A DNA stretch of 32,884 bases, taken from assembly GCA_001871115.1 (NCBI GenBank), contig MNUR01000035.1, forward strand, positions 1 through 32,884, written 5' to 3'. Position numbers and translations under genes: made by a program. Source of the stretch: Elusimicrobia bacterium CG1_02_56_21. GTDB lineage: Bacteria > Elusimicrobiota > Elusimicrobia > Elusimicrobiales > UBA9959. Within the stretch, counting starts at the first letter, position 1. Each line of letters begins with the position of its first letter. Under the pieces are notes generated by a model that was not told where the DNA came from, ran no database searches, and saw only the letters and a list, made by a program, of their open reading frames with translations. Shown here piece after piece: positions 23,310-29,473 of this stretch.

Positions 23310-24596
23310 TTAAGGCCCCCAATTAGGCGTATAAGAGTTCCCTTTCATCTCCGTAAGGGGATGGGGTGCGCTGCCGTCCGCGTCCATGATGAAGATCTGG
23401 CGGCGGCCGTTTCGCGTAGAGGTAAAAGCCACAAATCTTCCGTCCGGTGACCAGGACGGGTCCTCGTTGTCCCCGGCTTTGTTGGTGAGGCGGCGTATCT
23501 GGCTGCCGGTTAGATCGGTAGCGAAAATATTGAATTTTTCCTTGGAGGTCTCGCGGCCCGAGAAAACTATCCATTCGCCCGAAGGGGACCAGGAGGGGGA
23601 GTCGCACCAGTTAAGGTGGGTGAGCTTGCGGGTCTTGCCTGAAGCTATTTCCATAACGTAAAGCTGCGGGTTGCCCGAGCGGTCGGACACAAAGGCTATC
23701 TGGGTCCCGTCCGGAGACCAGGTGGGAGAGGAACTGACGCCGAAGCCTTTCAGGAGCTTCTTTACTTTCTTGGTCACCACGTCCAGGGTGTAGATAGTGG
23801 GGTCATCCCCGCGGGAAAGCGTCATTACCATGGTCATTCCGTCGGGCGAGAAGCCGCCGGGGATATTGAGGCCCTGGAAGGTAGTGAAAGGGCGTATCTT
23901 GCCCGCCTTAAGATCTATCTCGAACATATCCGGGTTGCCCCAGCGGTAGGTGGTGTAATAGATCCTGGTGGCGTCCTGGGACCAGCGCGGGAGGAGGTTT
24001 ATGCTGTTGTCTGAGGTAAGGCGGAGCAGGTTTTCCCCGTCATAATCCGCCATATAGATCTCTTTGCGGCCTGTCGCGTTATTAGCGAAGGCGATTTTGG
24101 AATGGGCTATGCCGCGCCGCCCGGTGAGGCGCATTACCACATCGTCCGCGAAGATATGGGCCGCGCGGCGCATAGCCCTTTTCTCCCCCTGGTAGAACTT
24201 CTCCATTATGGTTTTGCCCGTTGACAGGTCGTAGAGCTGGGCTGTAAAGGTCCATACCGGCCCTGAATCCTTGGCCTTGGCCGTTATCAGGTGGCCGGCC
24301 ATGGACTTCCAGTAAGCCAGGGATTCTTTACTGGTGTCCAGGTTGGCCGGGGCCAGGGCGTCTTCTTTCAGGTTAAAGTAGCGGGAATACATCAGGTCGG
24401 CGCGGATTATTCCGCGGAGGGTTTCGGCGAAGATGAGGTCTTCGGGCGCCTGCGGCCGGGAGGGGTGGAACTGGGCCAGGGCCAGCGAGTTGACTTTTAC
24501 TTCTATAGCGGGCGAGACGCCTATATATATATCAGTGCCCGCAATAGCGCCCGGCGCCAGCGCGAACATCGCGGCTGCCATTACCGTCTTGAACAT
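23310..24596 (-). CDS. tolB: Tol-Pal system periplasmic beta-propeller TolB
   Basis: TolB links TolA and Pal in the periplasm and supports outer-membrane integrity and constriction at division. The protein is 428 aa with a signal peptide (cleavage near AIAG at ~19), an N-terminal alpha/beta domain (DIYIGVSPAIEVKVNS, TLRGIIRADLMYSRYFNL) and a six-bladed propeller built of repeats such as WSPDGTQIAFVSDRSGNPQLYVMEIASG, WSPSGEWIVFSGRE and WSPDGRFVAFTSTRNGRRQIFIMDADG. It is the last gene of pal-cpoB-tolB: its ATG directly abuts the stop of the previous gene (TAAATG). No tolQ, tolR or tolA is in the window. Confidence 0.93.
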   Translation of the reverse strand: MFKTVMAAAMFALAPGAIAGTDIYIGVSPAIEVKVNSLALAQFHPSRPQAPEDLIFAETLRGIIRADLMYSRYFNLKEDALAPANLDTSKESLAYWKSMAGHLITAKAKDSGPVWTFTAQLYDLSTGKTIMEKFYQGEKRAMRRAAHIFADDVVMRLTGRRGIAHSKIAFANNATGRKEIYMADYDGENLLRLTSDNSINLLPRWSQDATRIYYTTYRWGNPDMFEIDLKAGKIRPFTTFQGLNIPGGFSPDGMTMVMTLSRGDDPTIYTLDVVTKKVKKLLKGFGVSSSPTWSPDGTQIAFVSDRSGNPQLYVMEIASGKTRKLTHLNWCDSPSWSPSGEWIVFSGRETSKEKFNIFATDLTGSQIRRLTNKAGDNEDPSWSPDGRFVAFTSTRNGRRQIFIMDADGSAPHPLTEMKGNSYTPNWGP

Positions 24597-25337
24597 TTAT
24601 TTGCCTTTTTTTGCGGGGGCTTTCGCCGGTTTGAGCCTGGAGATATAATCTTTGGCGGTTTTGGCTTCCTGCGACTTCGGGAAATCCTTTACTACGGATC
24701 GCAGGTAGCTGAGCGCCTCGTCTTTTTTATCTTCCGGCAGCTTGAGCAGCGCCATCGCGTACTTCAGCCGGGAGGCGGGAACGCGCTCGCTCTTGGGGAA
24801 TTTTTCAAGCACATTGGCGTAGGCCAGGGCGGCCTCCTGCCAGCGCTCCTTGAAATAGAGCGATTCTCCGAGGTAGAAATAGGCCCCCTCGGACATCTCG
24901 CCGCCGGGGAACCTGGCCAGGTAGGACTTGAAGCCGTTAGCGGCGCCGTCGAAGTTGTTGTTGAGGAAGGCGTTATAGGCGTCGTTGTAGAGCTTCGCGG
25001 GCAGAAGCGAGGTTTCTACTTCCTCCTGCTGCTTGCGGATGGTCTTGCCTATCGCGTTGACGCGCTTGTTCATTGAATTGTCTATTTCGTCGAGGCGCAT
25101 AGTGAGGCGGTTCATATTTCCGGAGATATCTTTCATGCTCTCCGAGGAAGCGTTGAGGTTCCTGGAGAGGTCTTCCATCTTCACGGCCAGCTCGGCCTGG
25201 TTCTTCTGCATATTGGTCAGGCTGGTGTTAAGGTCGTCCATCTGGCTCTGCATCTGCAGCATGTCCTGCTGCGTAGCTACGCAGCCGGAGGCAAGCAGGC
25301 AGACGGGAACCAGCAGTAATATTTTATGAAGGGCCAT
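24597..25337 (-). CDS. CpoB/YbgF-like lipoprotein: coiled coil plus TPR repeats
   Basis: A 246-aa protein with a lipoprotein signal (lipobox LASGC, C19), a coiled coil from about 22 to 110 (heptads of Leu/Met/Asn with many Gln, Met and Asp), and TPR-like repeats from about 118 to 235 (YNDAYNAFLNNNFDGAANGFKSYLARFPGG, GEMSEGAYFYLGESLYFKERWQEA, KSQEAKTAKDYISRL). In E. coli CpoB (YbgF) is a soluble periplasmic trimer that ties Tol-Pal to PBP1b during constriction; here it is predicted to be membrane-anchored. It ends PAKAPAKKGK. It starts directly after the pal stop with no gap. Confidence 0.85.
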   Translation of the reverse strand: MALHKILLLVPVCLLASGCVATQQDMLQMQSQMDDLNTSLTNMQKNQAELAVKMEDLSRNLNASSESMKDISGNMNRLTMRLDEIDNSMNKRVNAIGKTIRKQQEEVETSLLPAKLYNDAYNAFLNNNFDGAANGFKSYLARFPGGEMSEGAYFYLGESLYFKERWQEAALAYANVLEKFPKSERVPASRLKYAMALLKLPEDKKDEALSYLRSVVKDFPKSQEAKTAKDYISRLKPAKAPAKKGK

Positions 25338-25880
25338 TTATTTGCCTTTTATTTTGGTTTCCGCGCGGCGGTTCTGCAGCCAGCAGGCGTCGTTGGCCTC
25401 CGAGCAGACGGGCTTTTCCTCTCCGTAGGAGATGGTCCCCATTACGCTTTCAGGCACGCCCAGGCGCACATAATAATCGCGCACTGACTTGGCCCTCTTC
25501 TGGCCGAGGGCCAAATTGTATTCTACGGTGCCGCGGTCGTCGCAGTGGCCTTCCACCAGTACGGCCCAGTCTTTGCGGGCCTTTATGAGGGTGGCGTTGT
25601 CCTGGAGGGCAGCCCGGGTCTCCTCGGACAGCTCGTAGCGGTCATAGTCGAAAGTCACGGTCTTTATAGTTTCCACGGGAAGGAACTCGGTCCCGCGTAT
25701 CTCTCCCTCGGTGGAGGTGTCTGAGCTTTCCTGCATGTCCAGGGTGGGGATAGTGGCGGTGTCGCTGATCATGTCCGCAGCGTCACCGGGGCCTTTTACA
25801 TTTTTCTTATTGCAGGAAGAAAGGGTAAAAGCCGCGAGCAGCGGCAGGGCAAAAGCGAGAAGCAGGGCATTTCTGTTCAT
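25338..25880 (-). CDS. pal: Peptidoglycan-associated lipoprotein
   Basis: Pal anchors the outer membrane to peptidoglycan. The 180-aa protein has a lipoprotein signal (lipobox LSSC, C23), an acidic Ser/Thr linker (about 30-65) and a C-terminal OmpA-like domain: KTVTFDYDRYELSEE, LVEGHCDDRGTVEYNLALGQKRA and WLQNRRAETKI, which carry the diaminopimelate-binding residues. It is the first gene of the minus-strand operon. The ATG is preceded by a strong GGAGG (complement of 25889-25893). A pair of Cys in the OmpA domain (PVCSEANDACW) could form the disulfide seen in other Pal-like proteins. Confidence 0.94.
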   Translation of the reverse strand: MNRNALLLAFALPLLAAFTLSSCNKKNVKGPGDAADMISDTATIPTLDMQESSDTSTEGEIRGTEFLPVETIKTVTFDYDRYELSEETRAALQDNATLIKARKDWAVLVEGHCDDRGTVEYNLALGQKRAKSVRDYYVRLGVPESVMGTISYGEEKPVCSEANDACWLQNRRAETKIKGK

Positions 25881-25910
25881 TTATAAAACCTCCGTAAACA
25901 GTACTATCTT

Positions 25911-25943
25911 GTATAACTTATAAAAATTCCCGCGTCTTTACAA
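25911..25943 (-). promoter_or_regulatory. Possible promoter of the pal-cpoB-tolB operon
   Basis: Reading the minus strand, TTGTAA (25943-25938) is followed by TATAAG (25922-25917) at 15 bp or by TTATAC (25916-25911) at 21 bp. Neither spacing is ideal. The region is distinctly AT-rich and precedes the strong pal ribosome binding site, so a promoter is likely here even if the exact boxes are uncertain. Confidence 0.4.
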
Positions 25944-26028
25944 TAGGCAGGGCGGTTCGGGCCGGGCAAAGGCGGAAAGCGCGCGGAGTAAGGCGGTAGA
26001 ATTCCCCGTTTTAAGCTTTTTTAGTTTT

Positions 26029-26880
26029 CTAACCCGCGACGCAGAGACCGGCGGAGAGAAGCAGCCCGTAGGCGGCCGCCAGCCTGGCCGTGGTTTTAGG
26101 CAGGGCTGGGAAGTCTCCTTTTGAGATCAGGAGCGAAATTTTTACCGCAAGCGGGACAGAGAGGGCGCAGAAAACCGCCGGCCAGATACTGCCGAAAGTA
26201 AGGGAGAAGACGTAAGGACTGAAGATGAGGGCGTACTGAAAGAAATCAGTATCCTTCTTTTTTGCAGCGCCTGCGCCGGGAGCGAATTTATCCGCCGGCA
26301 AATTTTTAACTGCGGCGATGTTTCCGGCTTGCCGTACCGCAAGTAAAAGCAAACCGAAAGGTATCGAGGCCCAGAGCGCTTCGGGGATGAGCGAGCCGGA
26401 CTGGATGAACGCCGCCCCGCAGACTATGCCGGGGCCGAAAACCAGGAAAAATACGGCTGTTCCGGGAACGGGATGCTTGCGTGGGAAAGCGGTGGCCGTG
26501 CAGAGCCAGGCCAGGGCGAAGCCGGCGGCCGCCAGCCAGGGTAAGGCGTGGATATTGTTTTTAAAAGCCAGGAGGAAAATTATCGCGGTTCCGGCCGCCA
26601 GCAGCCCCGGCACAACGGTTAAAGGGGAGTTCCGGAGGCTATGGCCCCGGGCCGCTCCGGCAGGCGGGGGCGTCCCTGCCCGGTCCGCGGCTTTCCTGGT
26701 TCTGAAATAGTCTTGCCCCAGGCCGGCGGCTGTCTGCGCCATAAGGGCGGAGGTTCCCGTCAAGGCCAGGTCCGTCCAGGAAAAACCGCCTTGCCGCCAG
26801 GCCGCGGCCGAGCCCAGCGCTACCGGTACCAGGATAAGGGGCCTGGAATAAGAGCGCAGCATCAGCAGCCAGGTTTTCAT
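26029..26880 (-). CDS. UbiA-superfamily-like prenyltransferase homologue with degenerate catalytic motifs
   Basis: A 283-aa, strongly hydrophobic protein with about eight membrane segments. The layout fits UbiA/MenA: near residue 56 it reads GQDYFRTRKAAD where MenA has NDYFDFKRGTD, and near 187 it reads GNIAAVKNLPADK where MenA has NNIRDIDTDRKAGK. The spacing is preserved, but the first motif keeps only D57 and D66 (Asn to Gln, Asp to Arg), and the second has lost both Asp. These residues bind the Mg-diphosphate of the prenyl donor, so normal transferase activity is doubtful. The neighbouring gene makes a polyprenyl diphosphate, which supports the kinship. The start ATG at 26880 has only a weak ribosome binding site. 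Confidence 0.65.
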   Translation of the reverse strand: MKTWLLMLRSYSRPLILVPVALGSAAAWRQGGFSWTDLALTGTSALMAQTAAGLGQDYFRTRKAADRAGTPPPAGAARGHSLRNSPLTVVPGLLAAGTAIIFLLAFKNNIHALPWLAAAGFALAWLCTATAFPRKHPVPGTAVFFLVFGPGIVCGAAFIQSGSLIPEALWASIPFGLLLLAVRQAGNIAAVKNLPADKFAPGAGAAKKKDTDFFQYALIFSPYVFSLTFGSIWPAVFCALSVPLAVKISLLISKGDFPALPKTTARLAAAYGLLLSAGLCVAG

Positions 26881-26918
26881 AATAGTTCCCGATCAAGACA
26901 GGGAGGACGGGGGGATTG

Positions 26919-27020
26919 GCCGCAAAGAAGCGCAAGGCGCGTGAAAAGTCAGGGGAGTCGCCGGGGGAAATCTGCGCCGCGGCAGGCTTGAACTTACTCT
27001 TTTCTGCGCATCTTTGCGGC
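26919..27020. repeat. 102-bp imperfect inverted repeat with CGCAAAG-type arms
   Basis: GCCGCAAAGAAGCGCA (26919-26934) pairs with TGCGCATCTTTGCGGC (27005-27020) at 15 of 16 positions. The inner flanks (GAAAAGT near 26943, CTCTTTTC near 27000) extend the pairing loosely. Sequences built from CGCAAAG/CTTTGCG units are frequent intergenic repeats in several phyla. This looks like a decayed copy. It fills most of the gap between the two minus-strand prenyl genes and has no U-tract. Confidence 0.55.
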
Positions 27021-27038
27021 AGTCCTTCCCGGCTCCCG

Positions 27039-28004
27039 CTACGCGGTGCGCTCGCCGAGCGACAGCAGGAAATTCTTCAGCGCGGGAGCTTCTTCTTTAT
27101 GCGGGAAATTGTCGATAATGGGGAAAAGGCTTTTTATTTTTTCCGAAGCCGCCGCCCTGGCCGCGCCGGCGAAGCCGCCCTTGCTGACAAGCCCGGCGAG
27201 CTCAAGCGCGGGGGCCAGGTCCGCCTCGGGGCCCGATTTTACCGCCGCAAGCAGCTTTTCAGCCTCGGGCCCGGCTTTGGGGTCGTTGAGCGCAAGTATA
27301 AGGGGCAGGGTGAACTTGCCTTCTTTTATGTCTTTTAAAGTTTCTTTGCCGCAGGCTCCGGAGTCGCCCTCAAAATCCAGCACATCGTCTATGATCTGGA
27401 AGGCGGAGCCGGCTTCTTCACCGAGGCGGGCGCAGTTTTCGAGCAGGGCGGGTTTTCCGGCCAGGCTGCAGGCGGCCAGAGCGCACCAGCGGAAAAGCGC
27501 TCCGGTCTTCAGGGCTACTATTTTCTCGGCCGTGGCCGCGGAAATCTTTTTGCCCCTGGAATTTTCTTCTATCAGGGCGCCTTCGGCCATGCGCTTTACG
27601 GCCCCTACCAGGCTGCTCTGAAGCTCCGGGGCGGCGCGCCCGGCGCAGTCTATGGCCATTGAAAACAGGATGTCTCCTATCAGGATGGCCGAGTTCACTC
27701 CAAGCTGGTCGTAAAGCGTGGGGAGGCCTCTTCTGTAGCGGGCCAGGTCTATGCAATCGTCGTGGAGGAGGGAGGCGGTGTGGGTCAGTTCCGCGGCTGC
27801 GGCCGCTTTCTCGGTTTCCGCCGTTCCTGCTCCCAGGGCGCCGGCCATCAGCAGCGTAAAGCGGGCCCTGGCGGCCTTGCCCATGAAACTGAAAGGGTAT
27901 TTTTCAAAATCAAAAACATCGCGGTCTATAGCGCCCAGTTCGGCCGAAATATAGCCGTTAACGGAGCGCAGCGAGTTCTCAATATTCGCGGAGGTGGTTT
28001 CCAT
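27039..28004 (-). CDS. trans-Polyprenyl diphosphate synthase
   Basis: A 321-aa all-helical enzyme that elongates allylic diphosphates with isopentenyl diphosphate. The first aspartate-rich motif is LLHDDCIDLARYRRG (D82, D83, D86) and the second is FQIIDDVLDFEGD (D206, D207, D210), followed by GKETLKDIKEGKFTLPLI. The usual N-terminal GKRxRP reads GKAARARF here, a slight departure. The residues before the first motif (ELTHTASLLHDD) are small, as in medium- or long-chain synthases making quinone side chains, but chain length cannot be fixed. A -10 box lies so close to the start that the mRNA is probably almost leaderless. Confidence 0.88.
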   Translation of the reverse strand: METTSANIENSLRSVNGYISAELGAIDRDVFDFEKYPFSFMGKAARARFTLLMAGALGAGTAETEKAAAAAELTHTASLLHDDCIDLARYRRGLPTLYDQLGVNSAILIGDILFSMAIDCAGRAAPELQSSLVGAVKRMAEGALIEENSRGKKISAATAEKIVALKTGALFRWCALAACSLAGKPALLENCARLGEEAGSAFQIIDDVLDFEGDSGACGKETLKDIKEGKFTLPLILALNDPKAGPEAEKLLAAVKSGPEADLAPALELAGLVSKGGFAGAARAAASEKIKSLFPIIDNFPHKEEAPALKNFLLSLGERTA

Positions 28005-28017
28005 ATGAAATCACCAT

Positions 28018-28026
28018 ATTATAGCA
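28018..28026 (-). promoter_or_regulatory. Extended -10 promoter of the polyprenyl synthase gene, near-leaderless
   Basis: On the minus strand TGCTATAAT reads from 28026 to 28018: a perfect TATAAT with the TGn extension and no recognisable -35. The start codon begins at 28004, so transcription should start only about 7 nt before the ATG. No Shine-Dalgarno is present. Confidence 0.6.
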
Positions 28027-28090
28027 TTTTAGCGGAATTCGCGTGACACGGACTTGGCTGCCCGCAGTGCCTGCCTTAAGCGAAAAATAA

Positions 28091-28096
28091 TATAAT
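28091..28096 (+). promoter_or_regulatory. -10 box of the CDF gene, predicted leaderless transcript
   Basis: TATAAT at 28091-28096 is a perfect -10, 7 nt before the ATG at 28104. Transcription would begin at or within a base or two of the start codon. No Shine-Dalgarno is present. The -35 region (about 28068-28073, TGCCTG) is a poor match. Confidence 0.55.
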
Positions 28097-28103
28097 TACC
28101 GTA

Positions 28104-29039
28104 ATGGAACATGATCACGGACATACTCACGGGCCAGCCTGCGGGCACGGACACGGGGTTCACGGAGCCCGCGCGCAGCGAAGGGCTATAAGCGCGGCTT
28201 TTTTTATAACCGCGGGCTTCATGCTGGTTGAGGCCGCCGGCGGGCTGCTTACCGGGAGCATGGCCCTGCTGAGCGATTCCCTGCATATGCTGACCGACGC
28301 CGCGGCCCTCGGGATGAGCTTTTTCGCTTCCAGGCTGGCCGGCCTGAAGCCGGATTCTTCGCGTACTTACGGGTACCGCAGGGCCGAGGTAGTGGCAGCC
28401 CTGGCCAACGCTATGCTGCTCTGGATACTTTCCGGCTATATGCTGCGGGAAGTATATGAACGGTTCTATAATCCTGTGGCGGTTCTTTCTGGCCCTATGC
28501 TGGCTGTGGCTGTTCTTGGCTTGCTGGCTAATCTGGCCAGCGCCTGGCTGCTGCATGGCCACAGCGGTGAAAATATCAATATCCGCGGCGCTTTCCTGCA
28601 TGTGGTCAGCGACCTGGCTGGTTCAGTGGCCGCTATTATAGCCGGCGTAATAATCTATATCAGCGGCTGGTACCGGGCCGATACTATAGTCTCCCTCCTT
28701 ATAATAGCCCTTATTCTGTTCAGTTCTACGAGGCTCCTTCTGGAAGCTTTTCATATCCTTATGGAAGGGGCCCCCCGCGGGCTTTCGCTTAAGGACCTTA
28801 ACCGTGAACTGCGCGCCATAGACGGGGTTTCCGACGTGCATGAACTGCATGCGTGGAGCCTCTCTTCGGGCTTTAACGCCCTGAGCGCCCATCTGGTGGT
28901 TAAAGACCCCGCCAAACAGCAGGCCGCGCTTAAAACAGCAACCTGCGGAGTGGCCCCGGCATTCGGCATCCGCCACAGCGTTTTCCAGGTGGAGAGCGAG
29001 CCAGTGGAAAATTCCTCCTGCGAGATCTGCGCTCATTAA
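28104..29039 (+). CDS. Cation diffusion facilitator (CzcD/ZitB-like Zn/Co/Cd exporter)
   Basis: A 311-aa inner-membrane metal/proton antiporter. The N-terminus is His-rich (8 His within the first 20 residues), typical of zinc-handling CDFs. Six transmembrane segments follow, with the metal-site motifs LSDSLHMLTD (H61, D65) in TM2 and HVVSD (H166, D170) in TM5, the Zn-CDF pattern. YGYRRAEVVAAL is the conserved cytosolic turn. The C-terminal cytosolic domain contains VHELHAWSL. The last eight residues SSCEICAH add a CxxCxH tail that could bind metal, an uncommon ending for the family. It is transcribed divergently from the polyprenyl synthase gene. No metal-responsive regulator gene is adjacent. 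Confidence 0.92.
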   Translation: MEHDHGHTHGPACGHGHGVHGARAQRRAISAAFFITAGFMLVEAAGGLLTGSMALLSDSLHMLTDAAALGMSFFASRLAGLKPDSSRTYGYRRAEVVAALANAMLLWILSGYMLREVYERFYNPVAVLSGPMLAVAVLGLLANLASAWLLHGHSGENINIRGAFLHVVSDLAGSVAAIIAGVIIYISGWYRADTIVSLLIIALILFSSTRLLLEAFHILMEGAPRGLSLKDLNRELRAIDGVSDVHELHAWSLSSGFNALSAHLVVKDPAKQQAALKTATCGVAPAFGIRHSVFQVESEPVENSSCEICAH

Positions 29040-29473
29040 AAGGGTTTAATACAGGAGCGTGGCTGTGTCAATGTAACATAGGTCAAGTGTGCTTTTATTG
29101 CTATTGCGCGGGCCGCTGTTATGTATTAAACTAGTAGAAGTGCTGTTTTTATCGGGTAGTAATAGGAACTGTTTGTCTCCGCAGTTCACGCACTCAGCCA
29201 TAGTTTGAGGAGAATTTGAGGATTACCGTAACTATTCCAGAGCCGCTCTTTGTAGAGTATATTTACGGGGGAAGAACTCTGCAGTATGCAAACTAATCTT
29301 TAAAAGGTGTTGACATGCGTCAAATATGTTTAGTAACTTATAAAAGTTATGTGTTTTCGCGTTAGGTCGGGGCTACAATTTTCACTGGTTTTCCGCGCTG
29401 CCGGATATGGCGGCGCACTATGCGGCTGCCGTAAAGAGTTCTGCTCTTCGGACGGCAAATTAACGGAGGGACT
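29040..29473 (+). promoter_or_regulatory. 434-bp AT-richer region without a convincing gene: leader of the giant secreted protein
   Basis: No supportable ORF is present. TTGAC-atgc-GTCAA (29310-29323) is a palindrome that contains a perfect -35 hexamer TTGACA. TAACTT-ataa-AAGTTA (29334-29349) is a second palindrome centred 25 bp further on, covering the -10 zone, so operator sites overlapping a promoter are plausible. Two hairpins follow: GCGCTGCC (29395-29402) with GGCGGCGC (29409-29416), one wobble; and TGCCGT (29427-29432) with ACGGCA (29452-29457) enclosing AAGAG/CTCTT. GGAGGG (29465-29470) is the ribosome binding site. No named riboswitch class is recognised. Nothing notable is seen in 29040-29300 beyond lower GC. 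Confidence 0.55.

Noticed and set aside
29315-29365. A 16-codon frame (MRQICLVTYKSYVFSR) behind AAAAGGTG that could be a leader peptide
   Set aside because: Its ATG overlaps the palindromic -35 site, so it would normally not be transcribed from that promoter, and nothing in it suggests an attenuator. Too weak to call.
29350-29473. Possible c-di-GMP (GEMM) riboswitch before the secreted protein
   Set aside because: The conserved GGGCAAA, GAAA and GACGCAAAG-type elements of GEMM-I are not present. Only generic hairpins are seen.
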